64,000 nt of DNA from Hirundichthys speculiger (lineage: Eukaryota > Chordata > Actinopteri > Beloniformes > Exocoetidae), in contig JAGFBZ010000003.1 of the NCBI GenBank assembly GCA_018398805.1, forward strand, positions 318,790 to 382,789. Direction: 5' to 3'. The notes beneath the pieces are model-generated. The model had not been told where the DNA came from, made no database searches, and saw only the letters and a program-made list of their open reading frames with translations. Made by a program: the position numbers and the translations under genes. This document shows, in pieces, positions 48,798 to 58,984 of this stretch. Every line of letters starts with the position of its first letter. Within the stretch, counting starts at the first letter, position 1.

Positions 48798-51700
48798 CTA
48801 GAACATTTCTGAAACATTACTGGAACATTACTGGAACACTGGTAGAACATTACTGGAACATTACTGAAATATTACTGGAACACTGCTAGAACATTACTGG
48901 AACACTGCTGAAACATTACTGGAACACTGCTGAAACATTACTGGAACACTGCTAGAACATTACTGGAACATTACTGAAACATTACTGAAACATTACAGGA
49001 ACACTGCTAGAACATTACTGGAACATTACTGGAACACTGCTGGAACATTACTGGAACATTACTGGAATAATACTGAAACATTAGTGGAACACTGTTGGAA
49101 CATTACTGGAACATCACAGGAACATTACTGGAACACTGCTAGAACATTACTGGAACATTACTGAAACATTACTGAAACATTACAGGAACACTGCTAGAAC
49201 ATTACTGGAACATTACTGGAACACTGCTGGAACATTACTGGAACACTGCTGGAACATTACTAGAACATTACTGGAACACTGCTAGAACATTACTGGAACA
49301 TTACTAAAACATTACTGTAACATTATTGGAACATTACTAGAACATTACTGGAACATTACAGGAATATTACCAAAACATTACTGGAACATTATTGGAACAT
49401 TACTAGAACATCACTGGAACATTACTGAAAAACTGCTGGACCATTACTAAAACAATACTGGAACACTGCTAGAACATTACTGTAACATTACTCGAACATT
49501 ACTGGAACACTGCTGGAACATTACAGGAACATTACTAAAACATTACTGTAACATTATTGGAACATTACTAGAACATTACTGGAACATTACAGGAATATTA
49601 CCAAAACATTACTGGAACATTATTGGAACATTACTAGAACATCACTGGAACATTACTGAAAAAACTGCTGGACCATTACTAAAACAATTACTGGAACACT
49701 GCTAGAACATTACTGTAACATTACTCGAACATTGGACTGGAACATTACTGGAACATTACATTGGAACATTACTGGAACATTACATTCAACAACACTGCAT
49801 TACATTACTGAACATTACTAGAACATTCTGGAACATTATTACAGGAACATTATTGGAACATTACCAAAACATTACTGGAACAATATTGGAACATTACTAG
49901 AACATCACTTGAACATTACTGGAACACTGCTAGAACATTACTGGAACATTACTCAAACATTACTAGAACACTGCTGGAATATTACAGGAACATTATTGGA
50001 ACATTACCAAAACATTACTGGAACATTATTGGAACATTACTAGAACATTACTGGAACATTACTGGAACACTGCTAGAACATTACTAGAACATTACTGGAA
50101 CATTAGTAGAACATTATTGGAACATTATTAGAACATTACTGGAACATTACTGGAACATTAAGAGAACATTACTGGAACATTACTTGAACATTACTAGAAC
50201 ATTACTGGAACATTACTGGAACATTACTGAAACATTACTAGAATATTACTGGAACATTACTGGAACATTATTGAAACATTACTAGAACATTACTGGAATA
50301 TTATTGGAACATTACTAGAACATTACTGGAACATTACTGGAACATTACTAGAATATTACTAGAACATTACTGGAACATTACTAGAACATTACTAGAACAT
50401 TACTGGAACATTACTGGAACATTACCAGAACATTACTGGAACATTACTAGAACATTACTAGAACATTACTGGAACATAACTGGAACACTGCTGGAACATT
50501 GCTGGACCATTACTGGATCATTACTAGAACATTACTAGAATATTACTAGAACATTACTGGAACACTGCTGGAACATTACTAGAACATTACTGGAACATTA
50601 CTGGAACACTGCTGGAACACTGCTGGACCATTACTGGACCATTACTAGAACATTACTAGAATATAACTAGAACATTACTAGAACATTACCGGAACATTAC
50701 TAGAACATTACTACTACATTACTGGAACATTACTAGAACATTACTAAACATTACTTACTGGAACATTACTGAACATTAGAACATTACTGGAAACATTACT
50801 GGAGAACATTACTGGAACATTACATGGAACATTACTGGAACACTGCTGGAACATTACTGGAACATGGAACTTAAACATTACGGAACATTACTGGAACATT
50901 ACTGGAACATTACTGGAACATTACTGGAACATTACTGGAACACTGCTGGAACATTACTGGAACATTACTGGAACACTGCTGGAACATTACTGGAACATTA
51001 CTGGAACATTACTGGAACATTGAACACTGGCTGGAACATTACTGGAACACTGTTGGAACTTACTGGAACACTGCTGGAACATTACTGGAACATTGGAACA
51101 TGAACATTACTGGAACACTGGAACATTACTGGAACACACTGCTGGAACATTACTGGAACATTACTGGAACATTACTAGAACATTACTGGAACATTACTGG
51201 AACACTGCTAAAACATTACTGGAACATTACTGGAACATTAACATGGAACATTACATGGAACATTACTGGAACTGCTGAACATTACTGGAACACTGCTTGG
51301 AACATGGAACAACATTACTGGAACACTGCTGGAACATTACTGGAACACTGGAACACTGTTGGAACATTACTGGAACACTGCTGGAACATTACTGGAACAT
51401 TACTGGAACATTACTGGAACACTGCTGGAACATTACTGGAACATTACTAGAACATTACTGGAACATTACTGGAACATTACTGGAACACTTACTGGAACAT
51501 TACTGGAACATTGGAACATTACTGGAACATTACTGGAACATTACTGGAACATTACTGGAACACTGCTGGAACATTACTGGAACATTACTGGAACACTGTT
51601 GGAACATTACTGGAACATTACTGGAACATTACTGGAACACTGCTGGAACATTACTGGAACACTGCTGGAACATTACTGGAACACTGCTGGAACATTACTG

Positions 51701-51889
51701 GAACATTACTGGAACACTGTTGGAACATTACTGGAACACTGCTGAAACATTACTGGAACATTACTGGAACATTTTGGAACATTACTGGAACATTACTGGA
51801 ACACTGCTGGAACATTACTGGAACATTACTGGAACATTACTGGAACACTGTTGGAACATTGCTGGAATATTTCTGGAAAAATCCTGGAA
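48798..51889. repeat. 11-bp minisatellite array with a 231-bp higher-order block, about 280 units
   Basis: Unit ACATTACTGGA with variants ACACTGCTGGA, ACATTACTAGA and ACATTATTGGA. The phrase GGAATATTACCAAAACATTA occurs at 49361 and again at 49592, 231 bp or 21 units later, with matching neighbours. The left half is variant-rich; the right half (50860-51850) is much more uniform. Plus-strand frames are artefacts with an 11-residue period. Confidence 0.95.
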
Positions 51890-52059
51890 CTTTGCAAGGG
51901 TGTCCATAGAAACTCTTTGACAACACAGTTGGCTTGGAAGGGATGAGTTTCAGAAGAAGAAGCTGCTGCTTCTTTGAAGACCACATTCAGAATCAGTCAC
52001 AGCAGAAACATCTGCCAACATCAAGGCGTCTGAGAAACACGTTTCTTCTGAAGTTCTTC
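51890..52059. other. short spacer
   Basis: Nothing recognisable between the array and the LINE fragment. Confidence 0.4.
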
Positions 52060-52540
52060 TAAGCCGTTTTAAAGAAGCCATCATCTCTGATGGACAGTCC
52101 GTCCCACCTCCTGCAGGACACCATCACGGCACTGAGCAGCTCCTTCAGCAGATGCAGATGTTGTAGCAGCAGCAGACTGAAGCAGTCCAGGTGTCTGAAG
52201 GAGCAGCTGGTCCAAGGCCCTCCAACCAACCAGGTGGACCCACGTTACCCCTTAAATCTCACATCGATACATCTCACGTCCACCATGTGGAGCAGCTCCA
52301 CGTCTGGATCACTGCTACTGTAAACTCACTGTAGACACAGATTCATGTTTACTACATGACTATAATTAATGCTTCCTTCTTTATGTTTTTCATTTACTTA
52401 TTTATTTTTATCTTGGAAAGTTAATTACTCTGCACACTAACACAAAATGTGTTTATATGGACATTTCTTCTTCTACTTGTATTGTCCTTGCTGGTGCAAC
52501 ACTGATGGACTAATAAAGGAACATCTTATCTCATCAATAC
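52060..52540 (+). mobile_element. LINE 3' fragment (ORF2 C-terminus remnant and 3' UTR)
   Basis: The frame around 52090-52323 (S-H-L-L-Q-D-T-I, then S-R-C-L-K-E) resembles the C-terminal region of fish LINE ORF2 proteins. It ends with GGACTAATAAAGGAACATCT and a TTATCTCATC-like tail, a usual LINE terminus. Clade not assigned. Confidence 0.5.
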
Positions 52541-52823
52541 CATGAATGACCTCGTCGTGGTCATTCGTAGTATTTGGTTTGAGCTCCTGTGATAGTTAGT
52601 TAGACCTAAAATAAACTATAAAATAACGTTACAGGTCACGTAGCAGAATACCGTCAGTGTTTCTCATCGATTTCTCGCATCGGTAAACGAACTCGTGTCC
52701 TGATGTCATTGACTGAACGTTCTAATGTGTCTCTGGTGGCGTCGCTGCTTCTCTGCTGACGCAACAAAACTGACCTCTAACTTCATCACTTTCTTGTGTG
52801 CGATCATATTTTTGACTCTGGGT
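52541..52823. other. spacer before the hAT-type element, including its left target duplication
   Basis: No gene seen. The last 8 bases, CTCTGGGT (52816-52823), are the left copy of the target duplication. Confidence 0.45.
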
Positions 52824-54079
52824 AAGAAGTCTTCGGAACAACCCGAAAACCCGAGGTTCCGACCCGACCCGAGTGGGGTCCATTCAAAAGATGTGACTCT
52901 GGGTTCGGGTCTGAATCGGTCCAGTTAGTCTCGGGTCCGGTCGGTGCTCTCTGACAGGCTGGGTCCGTTTACTCCAGAGAGGTAAAGATATTAGCGGTGG
53001 CAGCTAATGTCAGGACTCGGGGCAGTTTAATTAATTATTCATTAACGTGGCGTGTTTGTCATGAAACAACCGTGTTGCCGTAGCGTGTTATTAGTGTGTT
53101 ATTAGCGGTTAGCTGTAAAGCACAACGGATCACCAACATGACAACACTGGATGAGAGAACATATTCACGACACGTCCTGACCGCTGTAGGCTATTAGCGT
53201 TAGCAGGTGCTACCAATAGCATCTGTATCTACAAAGAGAATAACGACGTGGATTTATTGTTGTTTACATCACGTAGCCTATGTAGCAACTGCTATTAGCA
53301 TTAGCAGTTGCTACCAATAGCATCTGTATCCACAAAGAAAATAACAACGTGGATTTATTGTTGTTTACATCACGTAGCCTATGTAGCAACTGCTATTAGC
53401 GTTAGCAGTTGCTACCAATAGCATCTGTATCCACAAAGAAAATAACGACGTGGATTTATTGTTGTTTATATCACGTAGCCTATGTAGCAACTGCTATTAG
53501 CATTAGCAGTTGCTACCAATAGCATCTGTATCCACAAAGAAAATAACGACGTGGATTTATTGTTGTTTATATCACGTAGCCTATGTAGCAACTGCTATTA
53601 GCGTTAGCAGTTGCTACCAATAGCATCTGTATCCACAAAGAAAATAACGACTTGGATTAATTGTTGTTTACATCACGTAGCCTATGTAGCAACTGCTATT
53701 AGCGTTAGCAGTTGCTACCAATAGCATCTGTATCCACAAAGAAAATACGATGTGGGTTTATTGTTGTTTACATCACGTAGCCTATGTAGCAACTGAACCG
53801 GTAGAAGAAGACAACTTTAGGTAAGAAAATCTAGTTTTATTCAACGCTAGACAACTTTAACAGGAGCAGCTATGGGCTGGATTGTCTCGGTTCTACTCGG
53901 GTAACTCGGTTCGGTTCGTGATCGGAAACTAAAGACTCTGGTCGGGTCGGTTCCCGGTCCAAATATTCCGGGTCCATTCAGGTTTGGACTCCAGGACTTA
54001 TGGTAATAGCTCGGGTCGGGTAGGTTTCGGGTCGAATTTTCACGGGTCCATTCGGGTTCGGGAGCCGTGAAGACCTCTA
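52824..54079. mobile_element. 1256-bp non-autonomous hAT-type transposon with internal tandem repeats
   Basis: Flanked by an exact 8-bp duplication CTCTGGGT (52816-52823 and 54080-54087), the length made by hAT transposases. The ends are imperfect inverted repeats: AAGAAGTCTTCGGAAC on the left, TAGAGGTCTTCACGG read inwards from the right. Both continue into CCCGAACCCG/CCCGACCCGAG-type sequence. No transposase frame is present. The middle is a 101-bp tandem repeat (53188-53795). Termini are somewhat diverged, so the copy is not recent. Confidence 0.8.
53188..53795. repeat. 101-bp tandem repeat, about 6 copies, each with a 13-bp-stem hairpin
   Basis: Copies differ at a few positions (GCGTTAGC/GCATTAGC, ACGACG/ACAACG). 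At each junction GTAGCAACTGCTA, a 7-base loop and TAGCAGTTGCTAC form a perfect stem (first full example near 53283-53315). The repeat lies entirely inside the hAT-type element. Confidence 0.9.
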
Positions 54080-54840
54080 CTCTGGGTCTGTGCTCCGCCC
54101 CCTGGTGGAGACCTCTGGCATCACATGTGTAGAACTGAAGGAGGAGCAGTTCTGCTGCTGGAACTGGATCTCTGAGGTGCTGAGGACCGGCTCCTGATCT
54201 TCACACGAGAAAATAAACCCAGGACGGAGGAACGTTAGACGTAGAGTCGGCACCAAAATGAATTTATTTGACTCTGAATCTGAGAGGGTTTCTATTTATA
54301 GCCGCTATGACGGGGACGCCGGTCCAAACTGTCACTCCGTCTTTGTGTCAGAAACACTCAGAACTGGCAGCATCCATCTCAACATGAAAGTCGACCTCAA
54401 ATTTATTCCTCTTCAATTTACGGAGTGGAAGCGGAGCAAAGGCTCGCCTGAATTACGCTCCAAACTCAATGAGGCCGCTTCAGATTGAATTATGGGCCGT
54501 CAGCCGCTCACAGAGCTGAAGGGGATCTCGTCGTTTGGGCCCGGCGTCGTTACGGCGTGTAAATGCCCGGGAACATGATGAAAGGGTCGACCCGACTGAA
54601 GACGTGATGGAAACCTTCAGCTGGGACTTCGCCACCGTCAGGAACCGCCCTGCTCCTGACAATTTACTGGAATGGAAATAAATCTCTTCCTGAAATAAAA
54701 TAATTCTGCCTGCAGCTGAAGAGAATAAACAAGAGCGGGAAACACCGAGACGCAGGCAGCACCCTGCAGTTGCTATGGTTACATGGAAACCTTAGTTTAA
54801 TTTTACATTTTAATAAAACCCCGATCTCTTTTCACTACGA
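54080..54840. other. intron 7 stretch with a possible conserved non-coding block (54255-54680)
   Basis: Apart from the right target duplication (54080-54087) this is single-copy. The 54255-54680 part has complex, CpG-containing sequence and open frames on both strands of 60-76 codons with no domain. It is a candidate regulatory element by appearance only. Confidence 0.4.
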
Positions 54841-54858
54841 CCCCCCCCCCCCCCCCCA

Positions 54859-54892
<34 letters not shown>
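54841..54892. repeat. polyC followed by (CA)n microsatellite
   Basis: About 17 C residues and then CA dinucleotides with one ACC interruption. Confidence 0.95.
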
Positions 54893-54896
<4 letters not shown>

Positions 54897-55053
54897 GTAA
54901 CAAAAATGATCTGGATCGTGACAGAAGAAGCAGCTAAACAGCCCTGGAGCATCAGGGGAGGAGCCTGAGGACCTGGAGCTCCGCCCACTGCTCACAGCAT
55001 CACCGGTCCTGCAGGACCTGGTCACCAGCGGGTCTGCACACCTTTACAAAAAC

Positions 55054-55345
55054 AGTTGGCTGGTCCTGGAGCATGCCAAGAGGGAAAGACATCAGCAGTA
55101 AATTCAGAGAAGCTGAACATCCATGTGGAGAAGGTTCTAGAGCTCCAGACCACCTGGAGATAAATGTTCTGAAGGAGGAGGATTATTCACAAGACAGCTG
55201 TCCATCTCCCCAGGACGGGACGTTCCAGAACGTTCACCCCAAGAAATACAGGTAGAACCCAGAGAGCTCCACCTCAGAGCCTCCAGGCCCCACTGAACAC
55301 CTGAGATGTTCATGTCCATGAAGACTGAACCAGGACAGTTTATCT
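55054..55345 (+). mobile_element. Tc1-like transposase remnant (5' third)
   Basis: From 55073 a frame reads MPRGKDISSKFREA, the N-terminus of a fish Tc1-like transposase. Later phrases GATTATTCACAAGACAG, CCAAGAAATACAGG and TTCATGTCCATGAAGACTGA keep the order of that gene but in different frames, so it is broken. The catalytic DDE region is absent. The fragment ends where the 22-bp array starts. Confidence 0.65.
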
Positions 55346-55349
55346 GGAC

Positions 55350-57087
55350 CTGTGTACCAGCTGGAGTCTACCTGTGGACCAGCTGGAGTCTACCTGTGGA
55401 CCAGCTGGAGTCTACCTGTGGACCAGCTGGAGTCTACCTGTGGACCAGCTGTAGTCTACCTGTTGACCAGCTGTGGTCTACCTGTGGACCAACTGGAGTC
55501 TACCTGTGGACCAGCTGTAGTCTACCTGTGGACCAGGTGGAGTCTACCTGTGGACCAGCTGTAGTCTACCTGTGGACCAGGTGGAGTCTACCTGTGGACC
55601 AGCTGGAGTCTACCTGTGGACCAGCTGGAGTCTACCTGTGGACTGGAGTCTAGTGGCTGGAGTCTACCTGTGGACCAGCTGTGTGGACTACCTGTGGACC
55701 AGCTGGAGTCTACCTGTGGACCAGCTGGAGTCTACCTGTGGACCAGCTGTAGTCTACCTGTGGACCAGCTGGAGTCTACCTGTGAACCAGCTGGAGTCTA
55801 CCTGTGAACCAGCTGGAGTCTACCTGTGGACCAGCTGGAGTCTACCTGTGGACCAGCTGGAGTCTACCTGTGAACCAGCTGGAGTCTACCTGTGGACCAG
55901 CTGGAGTCTAGCTGTGGAGCAGCTGTGGTCTACCTGTGGACCAGGTGGAGTCTACCTGTGGACCAGCTGTGGTCTACCTGTAGACCAGCTGGAGTCTACC
56001 TGTGAACCAGCTGGAGTGGACTGGACCTGTGGACCAGCTGGAGTCTACCTGTGGACCAGCTGGAGTCTAACCTGTGGACCAGCTGGAGTCTACCTGTGGA
56101 CCTGTGGACCAGCTGGAGTCTACCTGTGGACCAGCTGGAGTCTACCTGTGGACCAGCTGGGAGTCTACCTGTGGACCAGCTGTAGTGGCTACCTGTGGAC
56201 CAGCTGGAGTCTACCTGTGGACCAGGTGGGAGTCTACCTGTGGACCAGCTGTAGTCTACCTGTGGACCAGCTGTGGAGTAGTCTACCTGTGGACCAGGTG
56301 GAATCTACCTGTGGACCAGGTGGAGTCTACCTGTGGACCAGGTGGAGTCTACCTGTGGACCAGCTGGAGTCCAGCTGGACCTGTGACCAGCTGTCTACCT
56401 GTGGACCTGAGCTGTAGTCTACCTGTGGACCAGCTGTAGTCTACCTGTGGACCAGGTGTGGACCAGTCTACCTGTGGACCAGCTGTAGTGGCCTACCTGT
56501 GGACCAGGTGGAGTCTACCTGTGGACCAGCTACCTGTGGAGTCTACCTGTGGACCAGCTGTAGTCTACCTGTGGACCCACCAGGTGGACCAGTCTACCTG
56601 TGGACCAGCTGTGTCTACCTGGTGGGACCAGGTGGAGTGGACTACCTGTGGACCAGGTGGAGTGGACTACCTGTGGACCAGCTGTGGGACCAGTGGAGTC
56701 TACCTGTGGACCAGCTGTGGACTCTACCTATGGACCAGCTGGAGTCTACCTGTGGAACAGCTGTAGTGGACCTGTGGACCAGGTGGAGTCTACCTGTGGA
56801 CCAGCTGTAGTCTACCTGTGGACCAGGTGGAGTCTACCTGTGGACCAGCTGTAGTCTACCTGTGGACCAGTTGGAGTCTACCTGTGGACCAGGTGGAGTC
56901 TACCTGTGGGACTACCTGTGGACCAGGTGGACCAGTCTACCCTGTGGACCAGCTGTAGTCTACCTGTGGACCAGTGGAGTCTACCTGTGGACCAGGTGGA
57001 GTCTACCTGTGGACCAGGTGGAGTCTACCTGTGGACCAGCTGGAGTCTACCTGGGTCTACCTGTGGACAGGTGGGAGTTACCTGTGG
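55350..57087. repeat. 22-bp minisatellite array next to pax7 exon 7, about 79 units
   Basis: Unit GTGGACCAGCTGGAGTCTAC plus CT, with GCTGTAG and GGTGGAG versions. Nearly every unit contains a CAGCTG or CAGGTG E-box. It ends 57 bp from exon 7 (donor at 57144). Plus-strand frames have a 22-residue period. Indels concentrate from 55640 to 56760. Confidence 0.95.
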
Positions 57088-57144
57088 ATTTTCATCAGAA
57101 TATAAGGGGATAAAAGAGGAGCTGATGGATCCAGCAGGTCTTAC

Positions 57145-57347
57145 CTGAGGTGAAAGTCCGTTGCTAACGGCATTGACGTGGTTACTTGGTGTCGCTGAGG
57201 TCATGAAGGTGTCGGAGTAGCTGGAGAAGCTGTGGCGGTTGGACGATGACAGACCGTAAGCAGAACCGCCGTCTGGACCGGACAGACCGGTCTGGTGGAT
57301 GGTGGCTGGAGGGATGGGCTGAGGACGATGGACGGTTCCTCCGCTGT
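57145..57347 (-). CDS. pax7: pax7 exon 7: serine/proline-rich transactivation segment
   Basis: This 203-nt exon carries GGTVHRPQPIPPATIHQ, a glycine/serine stretch, HSFSSYSDTFM and SNHVNAVSNGLSPQ, all in PAX7 order. It starts after GATTGGCAG with the last two bases of an Asp codon and ends in phase 0 at CAG|GTAAGA. PAX7, rather than PAX3, is indicated by the HSFSSYSD and SNHVNAVSNGLSPQ wording. A 22-bp minisatellite with a potential E-box in nearly every unit starts about 57 bp past its donor. Confidence 0.93.
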
Positions 57348-57452
57348 CTGCCAATCACAGAACAGAACACCTGTGAGCAACACCTGCCAGAACCAGACCA
57401 TAAATGGGTTCAGAGGATCCTGGTTCTGGTCCAGATCCTGGTTCTGGTCCAC
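57348..57452 (-). other. pax7 intron 6 (105 bp) with an 18-bp two-copy duplication
   Basis: A very short intron between exons 6 and 7. On the plus strand GATCCTGGTTCTGGTCCA occurs twice without change (57416-57433 and 57434-57451). The GT donor of exon 6 is formed at the edge of the second copy (57451-57452). The acceptor reads GTGATTGGCAG. Confidence 0.85.
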
Positions 57453-57612
57453 CTTGAGACAGCGGGGGGTAGCTGGTCTCTGGCAGCTGGTACGTGGACA
57501 GCGCAGACATCCCCGTCGGAGGAAACCCACTGGGCAGAAGGTGGTTGAATGCTGATAGCTGATTGGCTCCTGCTTGTTTTCGCCACCTGGCTCTTCGATT
57601 GCTAAACCACAC
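57453..57612 (-). CDS. pax7: pax7 exon 6: homeodomain recognition helix and start of transactivation region
   Basis: The exon opens after a TTTTCAG acceptor with [18 protein letters not shown], completing the homeodomain. The serine at homeodomain position 50 (WFS) is the mark of Pax-class homeodomains. It continues with [14 protein letters not shown] and a [14 protein letters not shown] stretch, both typical of PAX7. It is 160 nt and leaves one base (G of a GAC codon) for the next exon; joining gives LSQDSGGTVHR, as in PAX7. The donor is CAAG|GTGGAC, weak for lacking G at +5, and it sits at the edge of a two-copy 18-bp duplication. The following intron is only 105 bp. Identity is certain; the exact donor is slightly less so. 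Confidence 0.93.
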
Positions 57613-57779
57613 CTGAAAACAACAACCACAAATATGTATTTATTATCTACAACCCTCCAGCACTGGTAGAAGGTTCTGGATCACCAGGATGATCTGGGTC
57701 AAACGTTCTCCGTGATGTTCCTGTTCAGTTCCTACCTGTAGGGCAGGTAGGGCTGGGTATCAGAGGAACAAATGACTGG
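57613..57779. other. pax7 intron 5, acceptor side of exon 6
   Basis: Holds the polypyrimidine tract and acceptor of exon 6 on the minus strand. No other feature. Confidence 0.5.
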
Positions 57780-58690
57780 AGAGGCAGAGAGATGGAAGGA
57801 TGAACAACAGGCTGTAAGGTGGAGGACAGAGATGGAGATGATTGACAGATGACAGGGAGATGGAGAGAGAACTTTGAAGAGTTGATGAAAGAGAAGGAAG
57901 AGTAGAAGAGGAGACTGTTGAGGACCAGGAGGTAGCAAAGACTGAAGGGAGGAGGACACTGAAGAGGATGAAGACAGGTGGTCCTGATGAGACACCTGTG
58001 CAGGTCTGGTGGCAGTAGAGGTTTAGACCAGGACCTTCAACCAGATCTGAGAGACTGAGAGGATGGATGGAGGTGGGACTGATCAAGGATCAGCTCTGAG
58101 ACCCTTCTGGTTGCTATGGTGATGGACAGACTGACAGATGAGGTCAGACAGGAACCTCCATGGGCATGATGTTTGGAGATGACACTGATCTGCAGTGAGA
58201 GCAGGTGGAGGAACATCTAGAGAGGTGGAGGTCTGACCTGGAGATGAGAAGAATGAAGGTCAGCTGGAGACAGAACAGATGTGAGTGAATGAGAGGAACC
58301 AGAGAGGAACGGAGAGACTACAGAAAAGAGGTGAAGAAGAGTGTTGGAGCAGGTGGAGAAAAGAGTGATGAAAGAGTTTGATCAGAGTGAAAGTAAAGGT
58401 GTAGAAGATGGTGGTGAGACCTGAGATGTTTCTGGCTCAGACACTGTGGTCCTGAGGAGAAGACAGGAGGCAGAGTTGGAGGTAGCTGAGGTTCAGATGT
58501 TGAGGTTCTCTCTGGGAGGAACCAGGATGGAGAGAATCAGGAAGGAGAACATCAGAGGGACAGAACATGTTAGATGTTCTGGAGAGAAGAACCAGACTGA
58601 GATGGTTTGGACCTGAACAGAGGAGGGATGGAGAAGATATCGCTGGACTGCAGGTGGAGCTGAAGCTCCTCCCCCTTTCCCCTCCAACTG
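57780..58690 (+). mobile_element. decayed LINE reverse-transcriptase region
   Basis: Phrases on the plus strand keep the order of a common fish non-LTR element: GTCCTGATGAGACACCTGTG; then GATGGACAGACTGACAGATG; then GTTTGGAGATGACACTGATC (the F-A-D-D region with a changed base); then GAGAAGACAGGAGGCAGAG; and GAGATGGTTTGGACCTG (the R-W-F-G motif). Many indels, no long frame. Clade not assigned. Confidence 0.65.
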
Positions 58691-58984
58691 GACAGGTATC
58701 TTCTCAGCAGGACTCTCTTTTACCATCAAAACATCTCAGACATCTCAAACGTAGCAGCCTTACATGAAAATGTGGTGATTTGAAGACTAAATGTCGTCTG
58801 ACAGAAGGTTGCAGTTATATGAAATTTGATGTTTATGTCAGAGAAACTGCAGTTGTTGAATTATGAGATTTCATGACAAAAATTTTTTACACAAATGGTT
58901 GAATCATGTGACAGATGTAACAACATAAAAACAAACCCCAGGTAGAGCAGCAGGTCTTGATGTCAGCAGCTGCAGACAGAAGCT
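58691..58984. other. spacer with an AT-rich degenerate island
   Basis: 58760-58930 resembles the AT-rich islands near 24200 and 43400. No gene. Confidence 0.4.

Noticed and set aside
55073..55252. Functional Tc1-like transposase
   Set aside because: Only an N-terminal piece with frameshifts and no catalytic region; annotated as a remnant.
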